Source of the DNA: Micropterus salmoides
Lineage: Eukaryota; Chordata; Actinopteri; Centrarchiformes; Centrarchidae
NCBI RefSeq assembly: GCF_014851395.1
Contig: NW_024040152.1
Span: forward strand, 15,092,308 to 15,156,307
Length of the DNA: 64,000 nucleotides
Reading direction: 5' to 3'
How positions within the stretch are numbered: position 1 is the first letter of the stretch; the number at the start of each line of letters is the position of its first letter. The position numbers were made by a program, and so were the translations under genes. The notes under the pieces were generated by a model. The model made no database searches. It was not told where the DNA came from and worked only from the letters and a program-made list of their open reading frames with translations. This document shows, one piece after another, positions 1 through 11,440 of this stretch.

Positions 1-389
1 CATTATACAAGAACAGAATGATGGTGACACATGCATGCTACAAATCCTCCATAATCCCTATCTGCTGTTTTTGTTGTTAGGAGCCATCGTGGGTGTGATG
101 TTACATTGCAACTACTGGCTCACTGTCGGCGAAGTCTATTCTTTGCATAATAAAAACGTTGGTAACACGTTGACCCATTTCAGGTCTATCATAGTATAGA
201 TACTGCAAGAAGGCACTAACTCCGTGTGTCAGTCGACAACAGAATCAGATATCTGCATGATTTTAGGATCAAATTCTTTAAATGTGTTTTTGTAGGGTCC
301 CTGTGCATACAGTGTGGATGTTGGAGTTTGGGATAGCCTGCGAGTAGACAGTGGTGCAGCAATCCTGCTGTAGAGCATATAGTGTAAAC
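1..389. other. Upstream flank of nat14
   Basis: No coding exon is seen here. The segment before the ATG at 390 probably holds the nat14 promoter and 5' untranslated sequence, but no clear TATA box or first-exon boundary can be defined from sequence alone. Confidence 0.4.
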
Positions 390-1418
390 ATGGTGAGGCT
401 GGAGCTGGATCGGGTGGTGATGAGGAGGATGAAGGAGGACGACATAGAGGTGGTCAAAGCCCTCATCAAGGTTTGTACAGACAGACTGCTTTAATCGTGC
501 TGGGAATATATTCTTTTCCTTGTTAGGCTTGTGCTGATTATAATTTAATTACATTTTTTTTACTTTAACTCTCCAGGAGGGCTGTGAGGGCACAGAGAAC
601 CGTCTCATCCTCCACATACTCACTCGTCCACTCTGCCTCTTTGTCCTGGCTGTTTTATCCTCAATCCTGCGCTGCCTCGTCCATTCCTTTATACTGGCCC
701 TTGCTATTCCTGTCTTCCTCTTAATTGTGTTTCTCAAGATAACCATGCCGCGGTCCACAGGGGTTCTGGGCAGCAGCCGTCCCTACTGGGACTATGTGGG
801 GAGCAGCTTCAGGGGGGGACAGGATGAGACACTGCAGAATCCCTACTGTAGTATCAGTGGCAAGACACCAGTGACTAAAAGGGTTAGTTTACCAGTTTGC
901 TGGAAGTTCTTAGGTGGTTTTCACTTAATTATAATGACCAAATGTTGCAGCCAAATAATCATATTTCCTTTACTCAGACAAGGCGCGGAATTGCTCCCAA
1001 AGACAAGGACAAAGATGTATCAACAGAGAAGGTCACCCCGGAGAGAGAACAGGCAGCGGGGCACGTCTGGGTGGCAGATTGCGAGGGTGACATCCTCGGC
1101 TGCATCTTCCGGGAAAGCGAGAATCGAACGGGCATCAGGAGGATCTGCAGGTTGGTGACGGGCAGCTGGTACCGCAGGGAGGGCCTGGGCCGGCTGCTTG
1201 TCCAGAGTCTGGAGCAGAGAGAGAGGGAGACTGGCGCTCACAGAGTGTACGCACACATCCCTTACCCCTCCAAGCTGGGGGAGGCCTTCTTCAGGAAGCT
1301 GGGCTATCAGCAACTTGGGGAAGAGACTGATGAAGAAGATGAGGAGAGGAACTTAGAGACTCCAGAGAGAGGCTTTCTGGGATACCCCCTTACTAAGGTG
1401 TTTTACAAAGACCTGTAA
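390..1418 (+). CDS. nat14: N-acetyltransferase 14-like membrane GNAT protein
   Basis: Three coding exons (390-470, 577-882, 978-1418) join in phase 0 to give 275 residues. The start MVRLELDRVVMRRMKEDD resembles NAT14. Exon 2 carries a hydrophobic stretch at about residues 45-70 (LFVLAVLSSILRCLVHSFIL and on), the predicted membrane anchor. Exon 3 carries the GNAT fold: VWVADCEGDILGCIF, the acetyl-CoA loop RREGLGRLLV, then FFRKLGYQ. The end, GYPLTKVFYKDL, resembles the mammalian NAT14 terminus. Human NAT14 is about 206 residues, so the fish protein is longer, with an extra linker between anchor and GNAT domain and an acidic stretch (EETDEEDEE) near the C-terminus. The family is predicted to transfer acetyl groups; the substrate is unknown. 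A related camello/NAT8 protein is the main alternative, but the C-terminus favours NAT14. Confidence 0.88.
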
Positions 1419-1765
1419 TTGAGTGATGATGGACTCATGGAGAGAAAAAAATCGTGTTGAGCACAGGAATGCCTAAAGGTAAAGAAGACATAACAAATGC
1501 AAACTGTGTACCTCTGCCGAAGGTGATAGTGTTATTGCTGGAACATGTTGGGATATTTGTTTAAGTTAATAACTTATTAGATATTTGTGTTATTTATGTC
1601 AGTATTTATTTACTGTATGTGTTGCAGTTCTGTTTATTTGAAGTTTACCTTTTCATCATGCAAAGTATTTCTTCCTTTTCATTGCAACAAATGGTAGCTA
1701 ATTTTTGAATTTCTCAAAAATAACATGAAGCTTCAGTCATGCTGTTCTGTCATCGTTTGTAATGT

Positions 1766-1819
1766 AATAAAATATTTATGTAAAATGTGTGGTTCTTTTC
1801 TCAAACATTACACAATAAA
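1766..1819 (+). terminator. Candidate nat14 polyadenylation signals
   Basis: Two AATAAA hexamers (1766-1771 and 1814-1819) lie about 350-400 bases after the nat14 stop in AT-rich sequence. Either could end the transcript; the choice is inferred. Confidence 0.45.
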
Positions 1820-1820
<1 letters not shown>

Positions 1821-1858
<38 letters not shown>

Positions 1859-1866
1859 CACACACA
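1821..1866. repeat. (TG)n/(CG)/(CA)n microsatellite
   Basis: About 32 bases of TG are followed directly by CGCG and then CA repeats. The whole 46-base tract alternates purine and pyrimidine, which is the sequence pattern able to form Z-DNA. Confidence 0.9.
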
Positions 1867-4700
1867 TCTGTTCATGTGTAAAACCATCCAGATGTGTAGG
1901 AGGATGTACAGTAACTGTATAGGAAGTTAAGTGTGGTTAATGTGAATCTGCAGAATTTCTCTGCTTTTATCTTTCTGCACTCCTTGGCTGCCATTGCTCT
2001 TCTTCACAGAGCTTGCAGGTCCATGAGTATGCAAAAACAGCACTCCCTTCACTTTCTTGTTCTTTTATTTTGGTTTTCTTTCTTAAAGTGAGAATTCTGC
2101 ATTCTTTAATGTTGGAAATGGTAGTATGTTGGTTGTTTACTCAATATTTTAGTGCTGAAACTGTCAGATGATCATAATAATTGAGCAACAGGAAATCATT
2201 AATTCACAGTTTCAAACTTTGTTGAAACTTAAATGTAAGTATGTGTATTCTTTTTAAAATCTCACTGTAACTGCTTGTCTCAAAAAAGTAATTTCTGGAC
2301 ATCACTTTTGCTGTGGTATATAGATTAATTTATAATAAAAGTAACTGTTAGTTTTAGCCTGAAAACATTGAATTGACCTTAAAGAGTTTATCAGAATCAC
2401 ACATTTAAATCTACTTTTAAATGAATATTTCAAAACAAAAAAGCACTGCAGATTTTAACACAGCACTTTAAATATATGCATAGGTATTCTGACTTGAGAA
2501 TGTGTGTGGTTTGCAGGTGATGGCAGTTTATATGACTAAGTGGGGAAAAATGCACATAGACCCAGCCTGAGGCTAACCTTAATATGGTTAGCAGCCCTCA
2601 CGCTCACATTGCACATCTACCTACCGCTAACCTCACACGATGTCAGTGCAGCATCACTGTGCTATAGATAAACACCACAGGATGTTTGTACAATGTTAAT
2701 GTGTGTGGGAAAGAGGTATAGCTCACCTGATGTGAAGACAAATACAGGCCAATACTTTACAGCAAACTCTTATGCATGCAAGCTGTAGTGGAAAATCGCT
2801 GTCCTTTAATTAACTTTGATGAAAAAGCTGAGACACCCAGTAACAAGATAGCAGTGTTGTTACATGCACAAGTAAGTGTGTGGTCAGGCCATGTTTGCCT
2901 TGTGAAAGCTGTATTTTTACTGGGGACACTTCTTGGTCATCAGGCTGTTTCTTCATGACTGCCAAAGAGCAGACACCTGTTAGCTGGGCCTCTACCCGCC
3001 CGATCTGTAGCTATTATTGTTGTCAGGAAACAGATGTGAATTCACACACTGGAAAGAAAGTCTGTTTGTGACTGTGGTCATGTGCGTCTGCACGGTATGG
3101 CTGTGTGAGTGTTTGTGTGCGCGTGTGCGCGTGTGCAGGGTGTGGGCGGGTGGGTTTCGGAAAGTATGACTTGGCATTTCCTACACCCGGTTTCTGCCCC
3201 TGACTACGGGTTAAATGCACAGCCATGTCTGGCCATTCTGTACTACTCCAACACAGACACACACACAGACACTGCACGAGAGGGGTGGTAGTGCATGTGG
3301 GCGTTCATGTGTGACTGTGAGATGACCTTGGTCAACTGTGGTCAAACCCAGAGAGCTGGGTGGGAAGTGGTTACATATAGTTTGGCATTTGATCAGCCTC
3401 TTGAAGTCGAGAAAAGACACATGCACACAAGATCAAATGTGCAGAGACACTAGGCTTTGTGCACTGTCAGAGTAATGCAATATGATGTGAGGTCACACAG
3501 GGCATGCCGACACACATACACATAAATCACTCACAAATATTTTGGGGCACCACACAATCATAGGATATATTAGATAAATTTGTTCCAGATGAGGTATAAC
3601 ATATAGACTGTGTTAATGACATGCTCATACAGATGGTTAACACACACATGCGCACATACACACACATATGAGCTCCAAAAACAGCCACCCTGGGAAACGG
3701 TGAATTCCCCAAACCACAGAGTGCATGAGAGGGTGAGGGGAGTCATGGGAAAGCAGGATGCATGCATTCAATGCCACTGAGTGAGCAGACTGGGCCAGAG
3801 CTAAAACAGACAGAGCAAAGAAAAGACGAGAGCAAAATAATACACATCCTGATTTGGCAAGGACGGATGACAGCATCTGATGGTTCAAAGGCTTATGGGT
3901 AAGATTTATCCACACACTGTGGTCGGTCAGCTGGCTGGCCGTTCTAGCAGACTCGTAGGGTGAGGGAGGTCGATTACAGTTCTGCTCCCAGCCTGACACG
4001 GTTTGGGAAAACCCAGATCAGAGGACAAAGTAGGTGTCAGGGCCTCCGAGATCTGGGAACGCCTATGGCTCCACCGAATCTTGGGGCCCACGAGGAAGTG
4101 GGGGGACTAGCTAGGTGGAAAGGCTGAATAGCAGGAGTGGTCGGTGGCAATCCCACTGTGGATCAAGGTGAAAAGGTATCTGGAAGTTTTACTTAATGTT
4201 CTGGGAAAACCAAACTGGAGGGGCCAGTGACTGGATGAGTCTTAAGTGTTTGGAAAGTTCCAGCCAGTTGGCTCAGTTTAGTGACGTCTGTGAAAAACTC
4301 CAAAGGTTACAAATCACGTCAAACACTCCTCCTCTCATGTGTGCTCACTACGATTATTTTGTAAAATGTGTGTTGTGTAATCTGCCTCCCCAGTAAGATT
4401 CCTTTATTGCTTTGTACCAAAGGAGTGGTCTCACTTTGATCAGTATGTGAACTAATGTGTGAACTAAATGTTCAAAAACACCACAAGGCCCTTAAAAAGA
4501 ACTTGGCAAATGAGTAATTCATTTATAGTATAGCTGTAATTGTTTTGCAGCAAGACAATACAATCTATCCATCTATTTTGTTTCACGCCCCCTGAACTTA
4601 CTTTCAAAATCTTTCTGTCCAACCAGAAGCTGCCTCTGTTGTATGCAGGATGTTTATGTTTAGAGGTATATCTTCTCAGTTCCCTCCTTTTAACCCCCCA

Positions 4701-4702
<2 letters not shown>
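1867..4702. other. nat14-aicda intergenic region
   Basis: No exon was recognised. The segment is AT-rich at its start and has scattered TG/CA-rich patches around 3080-3280 and 3630-3670. It is the only sequence between nat14 and aicda, so any proximal aicda regulatory elements on this side would be here, but none can be assigned by eye. Confidence 0.5.

Positions 4703-4779
<77 letters not shown>
4703..4779. repeat. (AC)n microsatellite upstream of aicda
   Basis: About 38 uninterrupted AC units end 76 bases before the aicda start codon at 4856, so the tract falls in the promoter or 5' untranslated region. Confidence 0.95.
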
Positions 4780-4782
<3 letters not shown>

Positions 4783-4855
4783 TTTCGCTCTTTCTCATTT
4801 ACCTTCATTTATTACCCACGCCCGCCGAGTGACAAAGCAAAGCGCGTCTTTCAAA

Positions 4856-6646
4856 ATGATTACAAAGCTAGACAGGTGAGCAAAATGGATACATTCTATT
4901 CATATGTTGTATGTGACTATATATTTCACACATATTTATACAGATTACACATGCATACTATTAAATGGGGGGGGGGGAATCAGGAAGTTTTTATAAATTA
5001 TTTTAAGTCTGAAACTAATATTAGATATTTTTCAGTGTATTTATGTTTTCAATTACTATGGCAATAAGTATACCACCTTTGAGCACTACCAATTTACGTT
5101 GTAGTATTAATGAGTGATTAACAACTGTACTGGTTTCGCTAAAAGTTGTGAAACTGAGAGTAAGGGAAAAAAAGTAGTGAATGTTAGTTGCCTTCTGACT
5201 GTCCATCACTCACATTTGGTTAACCACAGATTTTACATGAGTTTATTGTGCTAACTTATTGTATTAAAACTTGAATTCATGTATGAGTCATCTGAATAAT
5301 AATAGGTTAAAATGTTGTTTTTTTTTACATGAGTTCTTTAACAGAATTTGTCTCAGACTTTCCCGGCATAAAATGGATGTCTTTGCTAGATACTACTGAG
5401 ATTACCTGTCACCAAAGATGTAGGTTCACAAAACACTTTTGAGAATGGCATTATTACTGATGAAACATTGACTGATAAATTCTAAGCACCAAGTTTTTGT
5501 AAATGGATGTAGTCTTGTAAAACATTTTTAATGTTCTTTAGGTAAACTGTACTGTACCCACTGTGGTGGGGTGTCTCTGCTCTACCTGCACCACATGTCA
5601 TTAACCAATAATATTTTTTTTCTCTCTTTGTGTCAGTGTGCTTTTGCCCCGCAAAAAGTTCATCTATCATTACAAAAACATGCGCTGGGCAAGGGGCCGG
5701 CATGAGACATACCTCTGCTTTGTAATTAAAAGGCGAGTGGGGCCAGATTCCTTATCCTTTGACTTTGGACACCTCCGGAATCGTAATGGCTGCCATGTAG
5801 AAGTAAGTGTGTCAATATGGGGGAGCATGTGAGAAAAGCTTGTTCAAACGAAAGGAAGAAAATAACAATTTAAAGTATACAATGATTTTATCTCTCTTAT
5901 TTTCTCAATTTTCCTATTTCCCCATAGCTGCTGTTCCTGCGCTACCTGGGAGCCTTGTGCCCTGGTTTGTGGGGGTGTGGAGGTACTGGAGAGAGGAGGC
6001 TCAGTTACTCCATCACCTGGTTCTGCTCTTGGTCTCCCTGTGCCAACTGCTCCATCCGATTGTGCCAGTTCCTCAGCCAGACCCCCAACCTTCGCCTCAG
6101 GATCTTTGTATCTCGCCTGTACTTCTGTGACATGGAGGACAGCCGTGAAAGAGAGGGCCTAAGAATGCTGAAACAAGCTGGCGTGCAGATCACAGTCATG
6201 AGTTACAAAGGTGAAGGCATTAACTGGTGTATGTGTGGTAGAGCTATAAAGAGAGAGCAGATGTGTATATGATTCTAGAGCCAGAAATTTATCTAAGTTT
6301 AAGTCAGCCAAATTCCACCTAAAAAGCCATTGTTTTCCTTGATTACTCTCAACAATTTATTATATTTTTTTCCTCTATTTTCAGACTTCTTCTACTGCTG
6401 GCAGACCTTTGTGGCTCGTAAGCAGAGCAAATTCAAGGCCTGGGATGAGCTGCACCGAAACTCTGTTCGCCTCGCCAGAAAACTCAACCGCATCCTCCAG
6501 GTAGAAGTTTTACCACCAACAGGATTAGGTCAAACCAATAATGATTTGTATAAAATTCTAATAACTATGTTTTCTTTTCTTTTTTTGTTTCTCAGCCCTG
6601 TGAAACAGAAGATTTAAGAGATGCCTTCAAGCTTCTTGGACTGTGA
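4856..6646 (+). CDS. aicda: Activation-induced cytidine deaminase (AID)
   Basis: Five coding exons (4856-4875, 5637-5802, 5928-6210, 6385-6500, 6596-6646) give 211 residues. The first holds only 20 coding bases (MITKLD plus part of a serine codon) and joins in phase to VLLPRKKFIYHYKNMRWARG. The zinc deaminase site is complete: H60-V-E62 and SWSPCANC with C100 and C103. The segment between these halves is nine residues longer than in human AID (198 residues), as is known for fish AID. The C-terminus DLRDAFKLLGL matches the nuclear export signal. AID deaminates cytosine in single-stranded DNA, starting somatic hypermutation, and class switching in tetrapods. FYCWQTF and NSVRLARKLNRIL also match AID rather than other APOBECs. 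All splice sites are GT-AG and no residue needed for catalysis is missing. Confidence 0.97.
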
Positions 6647-6830
6647 AACACACCTTACTCTGGTGTTACCATTAAGTCTATAGAGAAAAAGACATGTTTG
6701 TGTTTGTCCATCACTACAACTGCTAAACTGAGAATGAGAAAAACTGAGAAAAATAGCTTTTAAATTGTGGCAAGGCTTGAAACGTTACGTAGCTGCTGCT
6801 TGCTGATTCTGTAGCAAGATGGTAATCTGA

Positions 6831-6836
6831 AATAAA
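6831..6836 (+). terminator. Candidate aicda polyadenylation signal
   Basis: AATAAA lies 185 bases after the aicda stop codon and is the first such hexamer downstream, implying a short 3' untranslated region. The following ~390 bases up to the necap1 ATG hold no other gene and must contain the necap1 promoter. Confidence 0.6.
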
Positions 6837-7221
6837 AATAATATACAATGAGATATTGTCTTGTGTTATTAAGTTAACTTATGAACTTGCACTGATGTTA
6901 GCTTGCAAGTTAGTTAGCCTAGCTAACATTACTTAAAACTGTATTAATATATAAATATATTAAAAAATTAAATATCTATACATATGTATGTATGAATATA
7001 TTTAAACTACTCTGGTGAAACATGCTAAGTACTCCTCATGCTGAGTAAACTGCCCTTTATGTCTTAAAAGGATCACTGAAACTGTAGCAGTAAAGCAAGG
7101 TTGCCAGTTTATGCGCATTTACACAGTCTATTACGGCCACGTATCCGTTAACGCCGCACGGACACATCACTCACCGTCACCACCATCACCACCGGCGTGC
7201 ACCGACTGAGTAAAAGTCAAA

Positions 7222-10200
7222 ATGGCGACCGAGGGTCAGTCCGAGTACGAGTCGGTCCTCTGTGTCAAACCCGAAGTCAACGTTTATCGAATCCCACCGA
7301 GAGCATCCAACCGGGCTATCAGGTGAGGGGGAGCAGCGGCCTGGCGGCGAGTTTTGTGGCCCAGCATCCGCGAGCTGCAGCCGTTAGGACCCGTTGCCTC
7401 GGCGACTTAACGTTACCTACCGAGCTCATCCCCTAATCACCCAGAATCAAGTAACGGTGGCCGTAGTTTTTATACTAGCTGTTTTTGCTGTGTATTTACA
7501 AGGTCGTTGAATGCGAAGTAGCGTACGTAACTAACGGTTGGTGTGTGTAGCTCACAAAACAGGGACTCGGTGGGATTGTGCACGGTCCTGTCAGTGACCG
7601 TGTGTGAAATTGCTTTCCTCCGATGGCAGAAATAATGTTAACACTGCTTAAAAGTCAAACTGATTTTATGGGACAACTATCTCGATAATTATGCTTTAGG
7701 TTGTTCCAGAGATTCTCGTTTTGCTTGTCTGACCTTTTAAGCTGTAGGCAGTACAGAGAACACCATCCCAGTTGCTGTAAAGAAGTCAGTGTCTTGCTCA
7801 AGGACACTTCAGCAGGGTGGATGCTGTTTGTCAACAAAGGGGCTTTTAAAGTGGGTAATCCAACTGAAAGACAGGGTCGTCCTTTTATATGCTTTAAAGT
7901 GACCGTGCAGGCTAGCTGTTGTGTTAAAAAGGTTGACACTGAAATGCATACCCCATTTTTCATTGGCTGGTGCATAACAGCTGCATCTGAGTGGACATTA
8001 CACCAACCAAACAGTAGCATAAGTCTGAGTCCCACGAGACACACCATTGGTTAACCAGTGACCATATGTACAGTGGGTAAGGGTTATGATGTAATATTTC
8101 AGCCTTAGGTCGCAGTGAAATGCCAGTCTGGTGCTTTAGTCACGTTCCGTTCACATAGAAAACAGCCAGCACAGAGCCACAGTGTATCCAGTTTTTCTTG
8201 CCTATTCTTCCCCTCCGCCGTTGCAAATTCAGTCTCCCTAAACCGCTGTCACCACTTCACCTACATCACACTGTCTCTCTGACTGCCTGTGTGTTTATGT
8301 TCCAGGGCTGCCGATTGGAAGCTGGATGCGCCTGACTGGACGGGACGCATGCGTGTGACGGCCCGGGGCAAACTGGCCTTCGTGAAATTGGAAGACAAAA
8401 TCTCTGGTGAGAAAGAAGCAGACACGGCCGTGTCCTTGTTTACTAGCACTGCCACTGATGTAAATCATTTCCGTGTGTTGTCTCCTGTTCGCCATCCCCC
8501 CTCTCTGTTACTCATCTATTCCAAGGTGACCCAACCCACATCCAAGCAAGCAGTTTATTTTGAAGCAAACAGGCTGTTAATGTCTTTCTGTCTCTTATCA
8601 GTACATTTCAAATATTGGCATGCATGTTGTTCTCAGATTATACCTTATATTGCCCATTTTTTATTTGATCTGAATACTAGAAGTGAGCCTATTTTAAACC
8701 TGGTTTAGTAAATGGGACTCATCATGAGCCAGATTGTCACAGGACCATTTTGCCAAATAGATAATGAACATATTTCTTTTGCTCTGACCTATAGGGGAGC
8801 TGTTCGCCCAAGCACCAGTGGACGAGTACCCTGGCATCACAGTGGAAACAGTTAGTGACTCAAGCCGTTACTTTGTTCTCCGCATCCAGGATGACAACGG
8901 TGGGTAAACTGTTGCTACGCCATAAGTATTTTGGAATGGTGCTAGGAAAGGATAATTCATTTTTTTAACATGTTAATTCAGAGCAGAGATACACTATTAT
9001 TTTTTCATCTGAGAAACTGTTTATTCTAGGTTATAACTGTAAGAAATTGTTAGGTTTGGTATGTTTTTGTATGTACCACCTTTATTAAACTCTAACTCTT
9101 GTTTGTTGGTTTCATTTCTCTCATAGGCCGCAGTGCGTTCATAGGCATTGGGTTTGGAGACAGAGGCGATGCTTTTGACTTTAATGTTGCACTTCAGGAC
9201 CACTTCAAGTATGCAGCTGCTCCCTAGTGTGTCATGAATCATAACTAATTCATCAGTGAGTTTATTTAATCTTTAATCATTTTGCATCTCTGTCTACCTC
9301 CCTTATCTTCTCCAGGTGGGTGAAACAGGAGAATGAATTTACCAAACAGGCGCAGGCTCCAGATTCCACTCCCAAACTGGACCTGGGCTTCAAAGAAGGA
9401 CAGACCATTACTCTCAATATTGGGGTAACTTTATTTTAATTAAATTCAATGGTTAAACAGTTGGAACATTGGTGGAACAGCAACCTGGAAAACAATACAG
9501 TGCTATAGAAGAGTGTCTGTAGAATTGAAGTGGGTCAAATATAACTTTAATTGTGAAGAAATTTGCATTTGTTTTTGCTTTTTACTATTTTAACAAATGA
9601 AACCAGTGCTAAATCACAGTTGGGAATGAATTTACAATTAACTCTCAGAACTTGTATAAACACACACACACAGTCACCCAGTTTTTGTTTCTCCTAACTG
9701 TACCCTTTCCAGCAATCAAAAAAGAGGGACAGGTCTCGCCCACAGAGCTCAGGTGGCTTGGGGCTTCTTCCACCTCCTCCTGGGGGCAAGTTAGCCCCAC
9801 CCCCTTCGTCCAGATCTACCAATCATAACACACAACAATCTGCAGGAGGAAGTGACACTGGTAGGTAAATTACAGAAAGCTGGTGAGGAAATCTACTGTA
9901 ATGAGTTTGTTATGTCAAGATCACACAATAATATGTGAATTTACAAAAAGTTAAAGAAAATGTCCTAAAAAGCAAGTGTGTTATGTTGAGATCACAAAAT
10001 GTTGCGAGAAAACACATTTTGGAGACAAATTGTTGTTATTTTGGCTAACATATATGTGGGTAAGCACAGTATTGTACTCACCACTCTTACTTTTAGTTAG
10101 TGCACCTGAGTGCTCTGCTGGAAACAGTTTAGCCCAATCTTAACTCAGTTGTCAAAATCAGTTTTTTGGAAGTGTAACCGATGGTTAAAGTTAAACATAA

Positions 10201-11440
10201 TTACCCCAATAATCCTTTGCATTGCAGCTTTACTCCCATGTTCAACAAACAGATTGTTGTAAACAGGTGCAGCTGTTTCATTTACAGTAGGACGTAGGCT
10301 GTCACCTGAGTACAGCACCTTAAAAGTCTTACAGAATGAAAGATTTTGTAAATGCTCAATATAAAGCAGAGGAATGTTATTTCTTTATTTAAACGCGTGT
10401 TTCCTTGGCCCCATTATGGTCTGTTGTAAAGCTGTTTCCAGTGGAGCATTTGTATCCACAGTCATGTGAAAGTGATGAGTGCAACATTATGCTGACATGG
10501 AATGACTTATAGCCAAACTGTGACATACAGACTCCAGTTGTAAAATACTGGAATTAGCCCTCAAATAGTTACCGTTGCCCCTGTCCTCTATGACCCTCTG
10601 TTGTATAAATGTTTTCACCCTGTAGATCACATCAATTAATCTTAAAAGTGATGTTTTTCCACGAACCCCCAGTGGTCTCTCTAGCCATGCACACAGTTTC
10701 GGTTTCGTGTGCTGAGTTTTGTCTCAGATTTCTGCAGCCATCTGAACACAGTGGAGGTGAATGGAATTTTTCAAAGCACTGAAAAACATTTGATAAATTA
10801 AGCAACACTTTGTCTTTCCACAAACGATTTCTCTACTGCAAACTGTTTTCACTGGAGCTACTTTAACAAAGAAATATTCCCCCAAAAACTGTTAATTATG
10901 AGGCGTATGGATTATCCAGAGTAAATGGAAGACTGTTTGTGGAAAGTCTTTTGCTTTTGAGTTTCAAATCAGAGCATTCAGAGGTTGATATCTCAAAACT
11001 GCATCATATAATATTGAAAGTATCTGCATCGTTACAGAGCACTTGGGTAAGTGGGGCAAGACTGTATGTTTATTTGTCATTTCGGTGAACCGCCCCTCTA
11101 GCAAAATACATTTTTCAGAATTCATAGCATGTGAAATTACTTTTCTTTCTTGATCTTAGATTGTCTTGCTGTCTATTAGTGGAATTGACAATAAATGTCT
11201 TGAAATGCCTAAAATCGCTGAATTCATAGACTGATTAGACATAAATAATCATAAGAAATCTGTATTTGTGTTACTTCTTCAGAGGTGCATTATGTTTCTG
11301 TTCTGTTTTTATTGTTTTAACCACCAGGTTGTTTGCTAGACCTTGACGCCAGCAATTCCAACTCAGTGACTCCATCCAACGCTGCCACCATAGCCAGTTC
11401 TGACCTGTGGGGAGACTTTGACTCTGTATCCCCAAAGTGA
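7222..11440 (+). CDS. necap1: NECAP endocytosis-associated protein 1
   Basis: Seven exons (7222-7322, 8306-8406, 8795-8899, 9127-9208, 9316-9424, 9713-9860, 11328-11440) join in phase to 252 residues beginning MATEGQSEYESVLCVKPEVN. Residues 1 to about 160 are the NECAP PHear domain (ASNRAIRAADWKLDAPDWTG, GRSAFIGIGFGDRGDAFDFN, LQDHFKWVKQE). A proline-rich linker follows (LLPPPPGGKLAPPPSSRS), then LLDLD and DLWGDF. NECAPs bind AP-2 at clathrin-coated pits and promote endocytosis. The first intron starts right after ASNRAI. The usual C-terminal WVQF ear-binding motif is absent: the frame stops at SVSPK. The last bases read AAAGTGAGG and could be a splice donor to an exon not found here. necap1 rather than necap2 is chosen for its place beside aicda, mfap5 and foxj2. 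Confidence 0.93.

Noticed and set aside
4464..5067. Long ORFs on both strands with His-Thr or Cys-Val repeats over the CA tract
   Set aside because: They exist only because the AC microsatellite has no stops; aicda exon 1 overlaps the region in another frame.
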